Assembly (NCBI RefSeq): GCF_000379825.1
Contig: NZ_KB903833.1
Coordinates: forward strand, 499,972 to 563,971
Direction of reading: 5' to 3'
Origin: Longispora albida DSM 44784
GTDB lineage: Bacteria > Actinomycetota > Actinomycetes > Mycobacteriales > Micromonosporaceae
Length of the DNA stretch: 64,000 nucleotides
A program made the position numbers and the translations under genes. The notes under the pieces are model-generated. The model searched no databases and had not been told where the DNA came from. It saw only the letters and a program-made list of their open reading frames with translations. Below, piece after piece: positions 17,915 through 26,607 of this stretch. Each line of letters begins with the position of its first letter. Position 1 is the first letter of the stretch.

Positions 17915-18873
17915 CGGTTACCCCTGCGAGCCCTGGCGACAGCGAGCACGGCCCGCTCCAGGGCGTAGGCCCGATCCTCAGCCCCGCCCTTCACGGCCGC
18001 GTTGACCTCGGCGGCGGCGTGCATGGCCGTCACCAGGCCCTCGGGCGTCCAGCCCCTGGCCTGGCGCTGGGCCCGCTCCACCTTCCACGGCGGCATGCCG
18101 AGCGAACTGGCGAGCTGATAGCCGCTACCTGTCGTGCCGGCCACCCTGGCGACCGAGCGCACCCCGTCGGCGAGCGCGTCAGCGATGGGCACAGGATCGA
18201 CGCCGACCGCGAGCGCCCAGCGCAGGGCCTCCAGCGCGCCGGGGACGTCGCCGATCACCGCGGCGTCCGCGACCGTGAAGCCGCTCACCTCGGCCCGGCC
18301 CCGGTAGTACCGCTGCACGACCTCGATCGTGATCTTGCCGCCGGTGTCCGTGACGAGCTGCGAACAGGCTGCGGACAGCTCACGCAGGTCGTTCCCCACG
18401 GCGGAGATGAGCGCGTCGGCCGTGTCCTCGGAGCAGCTGCCGCCGAGGCGGCGGATCTCGTCCCGGACGAAGGCCGTGCGCTCCCGGGCCTTGGTGATCT
18501 TCGCAGCTGGGATGATCTCCGCGCCGGCCGCACGCAGCCCGTCGGACAGCGCCTTGCCCTTCGCGCCGCCAGCATGCGCGACGACCAGGCTGACCTCGGG
18601 GTCGGGCGCCTTGGCATAGGCCAGCAGCACGGTGATCAGGTCCTTCTTCGCGTCCTGGCCGGCCCGCAGCACCAGCAGCCGCTGCCCGCCGAAGAGCGAG
18701 GGGCTGACGGCCTCGGCGAGCGCACCAGACACCAGGTCACCCGCGTCGAACTCACGAATGTCCGCACCCGGATCAGCGGCCTTCGCCGCCCTGATCGCCG
18801 AGGACACCGCACGGGCCGAAAGGAACTCGTCGTCGCCGAGAATCAGGCGCAAAGGTGCCGGTGTGGTGCTCAC
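17911..18873 (-). CDS. holA: DNA polymerase III subunit delta
   Basis: HolA is the clamp-loader subunit that opens the beta clamp. The 320-aa product shows the family layout: an N-terminal AAA-like fold without P-loop (LRLILGDDEFLSARAV), the beta-binding region (VSPSLFGGQRLLVLR), and the helical C-terminal collar (PWKVERAQRQARGWTPEGL). Reading upstream extends into unrelated sequence. GTG 18873 gives the family-like start VSTTPAPLRLILGDDE and is chosen; its Shine-Dalgarno is weak. It is coupled to the next gene by ATGA. Confidence 0.92.
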   Translation of the reverse strand: MSTTPAPLRLILGDDEFLSARAVSSAIRAAKAADPGADIREFDAGDLVSGALAEAVSPSLFGGQRLLVLRAGQDAKKDLITVLLAYAKAPDPEVSLVVAHAGGAKGKALSDGLRAAGAEIIPAAKITKARERTAFVRDEIRRLGGSCSEDTADALISAVGNDLRELSAACSQLVTDTGGKITIEVVQRYYRGRAEVSGFTVADAAVIGDVPGALEALRWALAVGVDPVPIADALADGVRSVARVAGTTGSGYQLASSLGMPPWKVERAQRQARGWTPEGLVTAMHAAAEVNAAVKGGAEDRAYALERAVLAVARARRGNR

Positions 18874-19052
18874 CCCGCCATAATCCCATGCCTGGTACCC
18901 GGCTGCCGAGCGTCGCCGGCGTAGTTCTTTCGGCTTTTGGCGGTGTCGCGGAGGCGCCCCGTGTTGGCCCGGCTCCCCACTGGGCCATACGCCCGCCGAT
19001 CCCCTGGGGTGCCCCTCCGGGCCCGGGCCCGTCTGGTGCGCCTTTTTCCGCC

Positions 19053-19769
19053 TTAGTTCCAGCCGGGGGCGGGTGGCAGCGGCCAGCTGGGTACGGGCGG
19101 GAGTGGAAGGTCTGAGGTGAGCGGGGCGTTGGGGGCTCGGCCGCTGAGCCAACCGAGGAGCGCGTGACCGGGACCGGTGATGGCGGGACCGGACGGCGAA
19201 AGCACCCAGGTTCGGCCCAGGTCGGGGGCGGCGATTCGAGTGACGGGAAAGTCTCGTGCGTTCAACGCTGCGATTGTGTCGTCCAGTGCCCACGTCACGT
19301 ACGTGGCGGGCCAGTCGGTGGTGCGGTAGCCGAGATTCAGGTCGACGTGATGCGTTTCGACCTCGCGCCAGCAGCGGTAGAGCGTGTACCAGGCCGGGTG
19401 CTTCCACCCCGCCAGTGCTGTAACCAGGGCGTCCCAGGTACCAGCGGGCATCAGCACAGCGTCTTCGCGGAGGCGCGCGAGACTGGTGCGCAGGTCGGCC
19501 GCGAGGTCGGGAGCTGGCCGGGCGGCGGCCTCCGCCAGGTCACGGGCGAGTGCCGCGGCGTCGGCGCGGGGAGCGGGCTCCGTGCCGGTGCGGGCCACGG
19601 CCAGCAGCCGCACGTATGCGTCCGCACTGCGGGCCACGTGGGTGATGACGTGGCCGCGGGTCCAGCCGGAAAGCAGCGAGGGTGCTCGCACGTCCGCCTC
19701 GGTCAGTGCGGCGACGGTGGCGGAGAGCCGGGCACCGGACCGGGCGATCTCCTCAAGGATGCCGAGCAT
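19053..19769 (-). CDS. Mycothiol-dependent maleylpyruvate isomerase-like DinB protein
   Basis: The 238-aa protein has the MDMPI N-terminal DinB-like helical bundle: LTEADVRAPSLLSGWTRGHV, then ITHVARSADAYVRLL, and the metal-site WREVETHHVDLNLGY; the C-terminal MDMPI domain carries GPGHALLGWLSGR. Members are zinc, mycothiol-dependent transferases or isomerases, and mycothiol is confined to actinobacteria. The substrate cannot be told from sequence. It stands between holA and comEC on the same strand. Confidence 0.85.
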   Translation of the reverse strand: MLGILEEIARSGARLSATVAALTEADVRAPSLLSGWTRGHVITHVARSADAYVRLLAVARTGTEPAPRADAAALARDLAEAAARPAPDLAADLRTSLARLREDAVLMPAGTWDALVTALAGWKHPAWYTLYRCWREVETHHVDLNLGYRTTDWPATYVTWALDDTIAALNARDFPVTRIAAPDLGRTWVLSPSGPAITGPGHALLGWLSGRAPNAPLTSDLPLPPVPSWPLPPAPGWN

Positions 19770-19838
19770 GGCCGCACTGTAACGTCAGAGTTGGTCGCGA
19801 AGATCATCCACCTCGTTAGCGCACCGCGTGCCGGTAGT

Positions 19839-22205
19839 TCAGGTTTGGTGGCGGCTGGTCGTGGCGAGCAGGCCGCCGGTGCTTTCCGTGATGGCGATGT
19901 CGCCGGACTGGTCGGTGCGGAGTACCCGGGCGCCTTGGCGGTGCAGGTCAGCGATCAGTGCCGGGCTCGGGTGCCCGTACGAGTTGCCGGCACCGACGGA
20001 GATAACGGCGATGGCTGGGGCGACGGCGGAGAGGAACGCCCGGTCCTGGTACGCGGAGCCGTGGTGGGCGACTTTGAGCACCTCGGCCCGGAGGTCGCCC
20101 TGGCTGCCTGCCAGGGACTCCTGCGCTGCCGTCTCGGCGTCACCTGCCAGGAGTACCCGGAACCCGGGGACCGTGGCCCTGACGATGAGTGAGTTCTCGT
20201 TGGGATCGGAGCGGGTACCCGTGAAACGGTGCACCGGGCCGAGAACGTCCAGCCGGACCTCACCAGCCTGGTACGTGGCTCCCGCCTGGGCAGTCAGCAC
20301 CTGCGCACCGGTCCGGCGGGCTGCGGCAGCGACCTGGGCGTGGCCGCCCGCGGGTTCCGGGAAGCCGGGTACCAGGATCGCGCCCGCCTGCCTGCCGTGG
20401 AAAACGCCGTCGATGCCCCCGATGTGGTCGGCGTGGTAGTGACTGATCACCAGGATCGGAACGGCTTGGATTCCGAGCCGGTTCAGGCAATCGTCCACAG
20501 AGGTCGGTTCGGGGCCGGTGTCGATGACGACAGCGGAGCCTTGGCCCGCCGCGAGTACGAGGGCGTCGCCCTGTCCCACATCGCAGGCCACAAAGGACCA
20601 TGTGGGCGGTGGCCAGCCCGGGGCGAGCAGCCGGACGGGGGCGAAGCCGAGGACACAGGCCAGCGCGAGGGCACTGATGATGCGGCGGATGGCTTTGCGT
20701 CGCGCCGACCAGAGCAGCAGGACGGTGAGGAGGCCCAGGAGGGCAGCGCCGGGGAGGCCGCCGGGCCAGGGTACTTCTGCGGTGGGCAGAGCGGCTCCGG
20801 TCTCCGCGACCATGACGAGCCAGCGCGCCGCCCAGCCGCCGAGCCAGGCCAGGCCGGCCGCGCCGTCCGGCCAGATCGGTGAGAGTACTGCGGCTCCGAC
20901 GCCGAGCACTGTCGCGGGAGCCACTGCCGGGCCGGCCAGCAGGTTCGCCGGGATCGCGACCAGGCTCACTGAGGCCGAGAGGGCGGCGATGAGCGGGGCG
21001 CAGGCGGCTTGGGCCGCAGCGGGTACGGCGAGGGCTTCGGCGAGTCCGCTGGGCACTCCCCTGGCTCGCAGGGCGTCCCGCCATCGGGGTGCCAGGAGCA
21101 GCAGCCCGGCCGTGGCGGAGACGGACAGCACGAAGCCGGGGTCGCCAGCGAGTTCGGGATCGGCGGCGAGCAGCAGGAGCGTGCCTGCTGACAGGGCGGG
21201 CATCGCTGCCGCCGGCCGGGCGGACGCTAGGCCGGCCAGCCCGATCATGCCCATCGCTGCGGCGCGCAGCACGCTGGGCGATGGCCGGGCGAGCAGCACG
21301 AACCCGACGAGCGCGACTCCGCCGAGGATCGCGGTCAGCACCGGCCCCGCCCGGCTCCAGCGCGCGGCGAAGAGGACGCAGCCGAGCACGATCGCGCAGT
21401 TGGCTCCGGATACGGCGACCAGGTGCGTCATGCCGGTGGTACGGAAGTCGGCTGCCAGGCCGGGCTCGAGGCGGCTGGTATCGCCGATCACGAGCCCTGG
21501 CAGCAGCCCGCCTGCCGGGCCGGTGATCGTGCCGCTGGCGGTTTGCAGGCCGGAGCGGAGGGTGCCAAGGCCCTGCTGGTACCAGGGTGGCTCGCCGTGG
21601 CGCTCTGGCGGCCCCTGAACGGAGAGCGTGGCTGCCCGGAGGTCACCACCGCGCGGCGCGCCGAACCTGGCGTTGGCCGTCACCCGCTGACCGGGCAGCA
21701 GGTGAGCCCAGGCCGGATCGGTCGCGAGGACAGTGACACGGACATCGAGTTCCGTGCCGGCAGGATGGGGAGTAGTGCGATTACCTGAAGCCGGCTCCCG
21801 GGGCTGAGCCCTTGTCAGGTCTGCGGGGATCACGTAGCCCTTGCCGTTCCGGAAGAGCTTCGGATCGCCGGTGATGGTGAGCTCGGCACGCACGACGGCC
21901 CGGCTGCCGCTGAGATCGGTGATGGCTGGGGCATCCCGGGCGAACGTGTGCCCGGCAGTGGCTACCGACCCGCAGACGATGCCTAAAAGCGTCATGGCAA
22001 TAGCCGGCCGCAAAGACGGCCGGCTTCCGTCCTTAGTGGAGCTAGTTGCTGCGGATGCCTTCCGGTTGAAGAAGTACGTGATGGTCGCGGCCAGGAGCGC
22101 TGTGGCTGCGAGCAGGACGGCTTGGAACGGGCCGACGTGGAGGGCGGTCAGCGCTCCGGCCCACGTCCCAAGGGCTGCTCCCGTCAGGCGGAGGTCGTGG
22201 CTCAC
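19839..22205 (-). CDS. comEC: ComEC/Rec2 DNA-uptake channel with metallo-beta-lactamase domain
   Basis: ComEC carries single-stranded DNA across the membrane in transformable bacteria. The 788-aa product has N-terminal helices, an OB-like extracytoplasmic segment, the ComEC/Rec2 core (MTHLVAVSGANCAIVLG and following helices) and a C-terminal metallo-beta-lactamase domain with the full metal motif ISHYHADHIGG and a later VAHHGS. It overlaps comEA by ATGA. Natural competence is rarely shown in actinobacteria, so the role here is unproven. Confidence 0.93.
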   Translation of the reverse strand: MSHDLRLTGAALGTWAGALTALHVGPFQAVLLAATALLAATITYFFNRKASAATSSTKDGSRPSLRPAIAMTLLGIVCGSVATAGHTFARDAPAITDLSGSRAVVRAELTITGDPKLFRNGKGYVIPADLTRAQPREPASGNRTTPHPAGTELDVRVTVLATDPAWAHLLPGQRVTANARFGAPRGGDLRAATLSVQGPPERHGEPPWYQQGLGTLRSGLQTASGTITGPAGGLLPGLVIGDTSRLEPGLAADFRTTGMTHLVAVSGANCAIVLGCVLFAARWSRAGPVLTAILGGVALVGFVLLARPSPSVLRAAAMGMIGLAGLASARPAAAMPALSAGTLLLLAADPELAGDPGFVLSVSATAGLLLLAPRWRDALRARGVPSGLAEALAVPAAAQAACAPLIAALSASVSLVAIPANLLAGPAVAPATVLGVGAAVLSPIWPDGAAGLAWLGGWAARWLVMVAETGAALPTAEVPWPGGLPGAALLGLLTVLLLWSARRKAIRRIISALALACVLGFAPVRLLAPGWPPPTWSFVACDVGQGDALVLAAGQGSAVVIDTGPEPTSVDDCLNRLGIQAVPILVISHYHADHIGGIDGVFHGRQAGAILVPGFPEPAGGHAQVAAAARRTGAQVLTAQAGATYQAGEVRLDVLGPVHRFTGTRSDPNENSLIVRATVPGFRVLLAGDAETAAQESLAGSQGDLRAEVLKVAHHGSAYQDRAFLSAVAPAIAVISVGAGNSYGHPSPALIADLHRQGARVLRTDQSGDIAITESTGGLLATTSRHQT

Positions 22206-23260
22206 ACCGTCACCAGGTCTTTGATCTGCTCGTACTTCGAGTCACCGATCCCCTCGACCTGCCGGAGATCGGTGACGGCACGGTAGCCGCCGATCCGGGT
22301 GCGGTGGTCGATGATGCGCTGTGCGGTGACCGGCCCGACGCCGGGGAGCACGTCGAGTTCGGCGGCTGTGGCGGTGTTCAGGTTGACCTTGCCGGGCTGG
22401 CCTGCGGGTACCGGACCGCCGGGGGCCGCGCTCCCCGCGGGGAGTCCGATGAGGACCAGCTCGCCGTCGGTGACTTTGCGGGCGAGGTTCAGCTGGCTGA
22501 GGTCCGTCTCGGGGAGCGCGCCGCCCGCCGCTTCGATGACGTCGGCGATCCGGGCTCCGGCTGGGACGCGGACCAGGCCCGGTTTGCGGACCTTGCCGGC
22601 TACAGCGACGACGAGCCCCGCGCCGCTGCCAGCGGAGCCTGCGGGGGTGGCGGCGATGCTGGCTGAGGCTGGGGTGCGGACCTCGGCGGGTACGGGGCGG
22701 GACCACCAGGCGATGGCTGCCGCCACCACGGCCACGATCACGACGACGGCCGCGAGGACCCGGACGCCCGGCCAGCCCGGATCGAGGCGGAACGCTATCC
22801 GGCGCGGGCCGGAGACGTCGTCTGGGCCTGACGCCTGGGGCACCTTGTGGTTGGCGGGCGGGGATCCGGGGGCGTGAGGGGGCACGGATGAGGAGGTGGT
22901 CGCAGGCGTGGGCAAGGAGTCGAACGCCGGCAGAGGGCCGGGCACAGGGTTGAGAGCCAGCGCGGGGGCTGAGACGGCCGCAGGAGCGAAGGTTCGCGCA
23001 GGGGTGCGGGCATCAGAGGGAGAGAATCCTGACTGCGGCTCGGAACTGACAAGCCGTGGCGGTGACGGTGAGGCGAGGATCTCCAGGGTGGCTCGGCGCG
23101 GGGGCTGCCGGTCGAGGGCTGACCAGTGGCCGGTTGGGGTGGCGTGCGGATTCGCTGGCCGGGCGTCAGGGGTGGTGAACGGGCGCGGGGCGGCCGGGAG
23201 GGCCAGGCGGTCGAGGCGGGACTGGACGGTCTCAGTCCACACGGGAGGGTCGGCTGTCAC
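22202..23260 (-). CDS. comEA: ComEA-like helix-hairpin-helix DNA-binding protein
   Basis: The 352-aa protein has a long proline-rich N-terminus (1-170), one membrane helix (about 174-194), an SLBB domain (VVAVAGKVRKPGLVRVP, about 218-275) and a C-terminal double helix-hairpin-helix (VNLNTATAAELDVLPGVGP, then RQVEGIGDSKYEQIKDL) that binds DNA. It is the receptor partner of ComEC, whose start overlaps its stop. Start at ATG 23260 is the only good methionine; the N-terminal low-complexity part is longer than in Bacillus ComEA. Confidence 0.9.
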   Translation of the reverse strand: MTADPPVWTETVQSRLDRLALPAAPRPFTTPDARPANPHATPTGHWSALDRQPPRRATLEILASPSPPRLVSSEPQSGFSPSDARTPARTFAPAAVSAPALALNPVPGPLPAFDSLPTPATTSSSVPPHAPGSPPANHKVPQASGPDDVSGPRRIAFRLDPGWPGVRVLAAVVVIVAVVAAAIAWWSRPVPAEVRTPASASIAATPAGSAGSGAGLVVAVAGKVRKPGLVRVPAGARIADVIEAAGGALPETDLSQLNLARKVTDGELVLIGLPAGSAAPGGPVPAGQPGKVNLNTATAAELDVLPGVGPVTAQRIIDHRTRIGGYRAVTDLRQVEGIGDSKYEQIKDLVTV

Positions 23261-23379
23261 GGCTGGAACGTATGGCCGCGAGGGTGCCGGAAGAGGCGCG
23301 CCTGTGGACAGAGCCGGGGCTGTGGATAACCCTGTGGGTACGAGGCCCAGCTAGAGCGGGGGTGCGTGCACGGAAGCCG

Positions 23380-24234
23380 TTAGTCGCGTGGGTGTACGAC
23401 AACGCCGATCAAGCCGGGGCCGACGTGTGCGGCGACGACCGCGCCGACCTCCGTCGTGTACATGTCGCCCAGACGGTCGCCGAGCCGTTCGCGGAGCAGG
23501 CCGGCGACGTTCGCAGCCGTGTCCTCCGCCGCGAGGTGGTGCACGGCGATGTCGACGGGGCCGTCCACGCTGGACGCCGCGAGTTCGACGAGGCGGGCGA
23601 GGGCGCGGGACGAGGTACGGACCCGCTCGGCGATCACGACCTGGCCCTCGGAGACGTGGAGGATCGGCTTGACGGCGAGCGCGGTACCGAGCAGCGCCGA
23701 CGCGGCTCCGATCCGGCCACCGCGCCGGAGGAACTCCAGGGTGTCGACGTAGAACAACGTCTGGGTGCGGCTGGCTGTGGACTCCGCCGCCGCGCGTACA
23801 CCATCGAGGTCCTGACCTTCGGCGGCTGACCTGGCGGCGGCCATCGCGGCGAAACCCAGGCCCATGCCGGTGCTGCGGCCGTCGACGACCGCCACCCGGT
23901 CGCCGAACTCGCGTGCCGCGACCAGGGCGGAGTCGTAGGTGCCGGACAGCTTGGCCGAGAGGTGGACCGAGACCACGCCTGGGGCCCCGCCGTCGAGGAG
24001 CCGCCGGTAGACCTGGGCGAACTCCTCCGGGTTGGGGCGGGAGGTGCTCGGGGTGTAGCGCCGGGCGTTCAGGGCGGCGGCGATGTCGCGGGAGGTCACG
24101 TCGATGCCTTCACGGCCCTCCACGCCACCGATCAGCACGGTCAGCGGGACGACTTCGAGCCGGTGCCTGCGGGCCACCGTCTCGGGGACGCAGCCGGTGG
24201 AGTCGGTGACTACGGCGACGCGGCGGCGCGGCAT
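23380..24234 (-). CDS. DegV family fatty-acid-binding protein
   Basis: DegV/FakB-type proteins bind a fatty acid and, with a FakA kinase, present it for phosphorylation. The 284-aa protein has the start VAVVTDSTGCVP, the SRPNPEEFAQVYRRLL segment with the conserved SxPxP-like loop, SAKLSGTYDSA, and the FLRRGGRIGAASALLG motif. Length is typical. No fakA is in the window. It is followed on the same strand by comEA after a 119-base spacer. Confidence 0.92.
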   Translation of the reverse strand: MPRRRVAVVTDSTGCVPETVARRHRLEVVPLTVLIGGVEGREGIDVTSRDIAAALNARRYTPSTSRPNPEEFAQVYRRLLDGGAPGVVSVHLSAKLSGTYDSALVAAREFGDRVAVVDGRSTGMGLGFAAMAAARSAAEGQDLDGVRAAAESTASRTQTLFYVDTLEFLRRGGRIGAASALLGTALAVKPILHVSEGQVVIAERVRTSSRALARLVELAASSVDGPVDIAVHHLAAEDTAANVAGLLRERLGDRLGDMYTTEVGAVVAAHVGPGLIGVVVHPRD

Positions 24235-24310
24235 GGGGCTCCTCAGAGATGGGCTCCCCCTAGGCTAGCCCCGGCTGAACGCCGGGTGACGGGAGGCTGG
24301 CCACCACGAT

Positions 24311-24766
24311 TCAGCTCGCGGGCCTGACCTCCGCCACCTGGAACGGCACGCCCTGCTGGCACGTGGTGAGCAGGTCGGGCTTCGCCGTGCCGCGCACCGT
24401 GATCCTGGCGCCCTCACGGATGTGGGTGCGGTCACCGCCGAGCAGGAGATAGGTCTCGAAAGATGTCTTGAGCAGCGTGCAGCCCTGCTCGACGCCGGCC
24501 TCGACCGTGCCGGTGATCGTCTTCTCACCCTTCGGCGGGGGCGGGGTGACCCCGGGGGCGACCGTCGCGGCCGGGGGCTTGGACGGGGTCGCGCCCGGCG
24601 CAGAGGGCTTCGGCGACGAGGAGGACGGAGACGAGGGGGATGCGCTGGACGTCACTGTGACCGCCGTGGTGGGTGAGGCCGAGGGTGGCGTGGAGGACGC
24701 GGAGCAGCCAGCCACCGGCAGCAGCAGGAGCGTGGCGGTGGCGAGCAGCCGCAGAGGGTTGTTCAT
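24311..24766 (-). CDS. Predicted lipoprotein
   Basis: The 151-aa product has a lipoprotein signal peptide with lipobox LPVAGC (acylated Cys about residue 21), then a Ser/Thr/Pro-rich linker to about residue 80 and a small C-terminal domain beginning TITGTVEAGVEQGCTLL. The C-terminal part looks like a small beta domain (RITVRGTAKPDL), but I cannot name a family. It stands between the histidine phosphatase and degV genes. Confidence 0.75.
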   Translation of the reverse strand: MNNPLRLLATATLLLLPVAGCSASSTPPSASPTTAVTVTSSASPSSPSSSSPKPSAPGATPSKPPAATVAPGVTPPPPKGEKTITGTVEAGVEQGCTLLKTSFETYLLLGGDRTHIREGARITVRGTAKPDLLTTCQQGVPFQVAEVRPAS

Positions 24767-24832
24767 AGTCCCTCAGACGCTACTAGCCGATCATTGGTTC
24801 CGGGCTGCCGATCAGGGCAGATCGATCCTGGG

Positions 24833-25423
24833 TCAGGCGGCGACGTTGTAGCCGGAGATGCGCCATTCGCCCTTGCTCAGCCGCAGGTCGGCCCAGTGGC
24901 AGTTGCCGAGGACGTCGAAACGCCCCTCGAAGCCCTGCGCGGCGAGCAGCAGGTCGATGCCCCGGCGGATCGAACCACCGTGGCCCGTCACCACCACGAC
25001 GCCCTCGGCGCCCTCGACCGCGTCCAGCAGCGCGGACAGCATGCGGGTGCCGACCTCGTCCCACGACTCGATGCCGTGGCCGGTCAGCGGCTTGCCCGCC
25101 ATCCAGAGCGCCCAGGAGTCCGGGTACTTCTCGGCCACTTCCACCCGGCGCATGGCCTCCCACTCGCCGAACCCGCGCTCACGCAGGCGCTTGTCGGAGG
25201 CGACCGGCAGGCCGGTGCGCTCGCCGAGGTAGCTGGCGGTGTCGAAGGCGCGGCGGAGGTCGCTGGCCACGATCCGGGACGGCTCAAGCCGGGCGAGGAC
25301 CTCGGCGGCTGCCGCGGCCTGCGCCCGGCCGGTCGCGTCCAGGGCGATGTCGGTCTGACCCTGCATGCGGCCGCTGGAGTTCCACTCCGTCTGGCCGTGC
25401 CGCCAGAGGATCAGCCTGGTCAT
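24833..25423 (-). CDS. Histidine phosphatase (phosphoglycerate mutase family)
   Basis: The 196-aa protein begins MTRLILWRHGQTEWN, the RHG motif with the phospho-accepting histidine; ERGFGEWEAMRR and VVVTGHGGSIR (second catalytic His) complete the active site. In actinobacteria the gene next to rsfS is a broad phosphatase, often compared to glucosyl-3-phosphoglycerate phosphatase; the substrate is not certain. The frame is open upstream into rsfS, but ATG 25423, 7 bases past the rsfS stop, is the family start. Confidence 0.9.
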   Translation of the reverse strand: MTRLILWRHGQTEWNSSGRMQGQTDIALDATGRAQAAAAAEVLARLEPSRIVASDLRRAFDTASYLGERTGLPVASDKRLRERGFGEWEAMRRVEVAEKYPDSWALWMAGKPLTGHGIESWDEVGTRMLSALLDAVEGAEGVVVVTGHGGSIRRGIDLLLAAQGFEGRFDVLGNCHWADLRLSKGEWRISGYNVAA

Positions 25424-25430
25424 CGCGGGG

Positions 25431-25832
25431 TTACTGCTGTTCGGCTGGCTCGGCGGGGACGAGGTCGCGGTCCACGAACTCGATCTGCGGGCAGTCCTTC
25501 CACAGGTTGTCCAGGCCGTAGAACTCGCGCTCCTCGGCGTGCTGGACGTGCACGACGATGTCGAGGTAGTCGAGGAGGACCCAGCGGCCACCTCCGCGCT
25601 CGCCCTCCCGGCGGACCGGCTTGGCCTTCTCCGGGAGCGCGACCAGCGCTTCCTCGATCGCGTCGACGATGGCGAGGACCTGCCGCTCGTTCGGGGCGGA
25701 AGCGATCATGAAGGCGTCTGTGATGACCAGGTGATCGCTCACGTCGATGATCGCGATGTCCTCGGCCTTCTTGTCCGCTGCGGCTTGAGCTGCGGCGAGC
25801 GCGAGCTCCACGGCGCGGTCAGATGCAGTCAC
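25431..25832 (-). CDS. rsfS: Ribosomal silencing factor RsfS
   Basis: RsfS binds L14 and blocks subunit joining during starvation. The 133-aa protein has the typical DIAIIDVSDHLVITDAFMIAS core and the WVLLDYLDIVVHVQ and FYGLDNLW motifs. It lies between nadD and a histidine phosphatase, the conserved order nadD-rsfS-PGM. Confidence 0.95.
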   Translation of the reverse strand: MTASDRAVELALAAAQAAADKKAEDIAIIDVSDHLVITDAFMIASAPNERQVLAIVDAIEEALVALPEKAKPVRREGERGGGRWVLLDYLDIVVHVQHAEEREFYGLDNLWKDCPQIEFVDRDLVPAEPAEQQ

Positions 25833-25903
25833 AATTCTCCCTTTTTATCGCATTAGCCACCCTCTGCCAGGGCGTACCCACCAGTCTTGCACGGGCGGGC
25901 CGT

Positions 25904-26494
25904 TTACTCCCACTCGTAAAGCCGGCGTTTGGCGATGTACTGCACCACACCGTCAGGCACCAGATACCAGACAGGTTTGCCCACCGCGACCCTCGCCCGG
26001 CAGTCCGTCGACGAGATCGCCATCGCCGGTACCTCGACCAGGCTGACCGAGTCGGCGGGGAGGTGGTCGGCGGTCAGCGGGTAGCCCGGACGGGTCACGC
26101 CGATGAAGTGCGCCAGGGAGAACATCTCCGTCGTGTCCTTCCACGACAGGATCTTCCCCAGCGCGTCGGCACCCGTGATGAAGAACAGGTCCACGTCCTG
26201 GCCGTACGCCGCGCGCAGGTCACGCAGGGTGTCGACCGTGTAGGTGGGGCCACGGCGGTCCACGTCGACCCGGCTGACGTGGAAGCGCGGGTTGGAGGCG
26301 GTGGCGATCACCGTCATCAGGTACCGGTCCTCGGCGGCGCTGACCGGGGCACCCGACTTCTGCCACGGCTGGCCGGTCGGGACGAAGACCACCTCGTCCA
26401 GCGCGTACCGGTCGGCCACCTCGCTGGCCGCCACCAGATGACCGTGATGGATCGGGTCGAAGGTCCCGCCCATGATCCCGATCCGTTTCTTCAC
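25904..26494 (-). CDS. nadD: Nicotinate-nucleotide adenylyltransferase
   Basis: NadD joins ATP and nicotinate mononucleotide to give deamido-NAD. The 196-aa protein has the nucleotidyltransferase motif [11 protein letters not shown] (9-19) and the C-terminal ISSTDCR, here as [22 protein letters not shown]. It heads the nadD-rsfS-phosphatase run. Confidence 0.96.
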   Translation of the reverse strand: MKKRIGIMGGTFDPIHHGHLVAASEVADRYALDEVVFVPTGQPWQKSGAPVSAAEDRYLMTVIATASNPRFHVSRVDVDRRGPTYTVDTLRDLRAAYGQDVDLFFITGADALGKILSWKDTTEMFSLAHFIGVTRPGYPLTADHLPADSVSLVEVPAMAISSTDCRARVAVGKPVWYLVPDGVVQYIAKRRLYEWE

Positions 26495-26557
26495 CAGCCC
26501 ATGATCTCACCGGCCGGCGGGCTGCCTGGTCCGGCAGCCGATTTTCCGGTACCGGCG

Positions 26558-26588
26558 ACGGGGCGGCCGCGTTCGCGGCGCGCCCCGT
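26558..26588 (-). terminator. Terminator candidate after pepN
   Basis: ACGGGGCG (26558-26565) pairs with CGCCCCGT (26581-26588), with further G-C pairing possible inside. It lies 20 bases past the pepN stop and is followed on the minus strand by CGGAAAATCGG rather than a U-run. A second hairpin (GGCTGCC at 26520-26526 with GGCAGCC at 26533-26539) sits between it and nadD. Confidence 0.5.
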
Positions 26589-26607
26589 GCACCGGCCGGT
26601 GAGACGG

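Noticed and set aside
24833-25591. Histidine phosphatase starting upstream inside rsfS
   Set aside because: The extra residues are an out-of-frame reading of rsfS; the family start MTRLILWRHG is at 25423.
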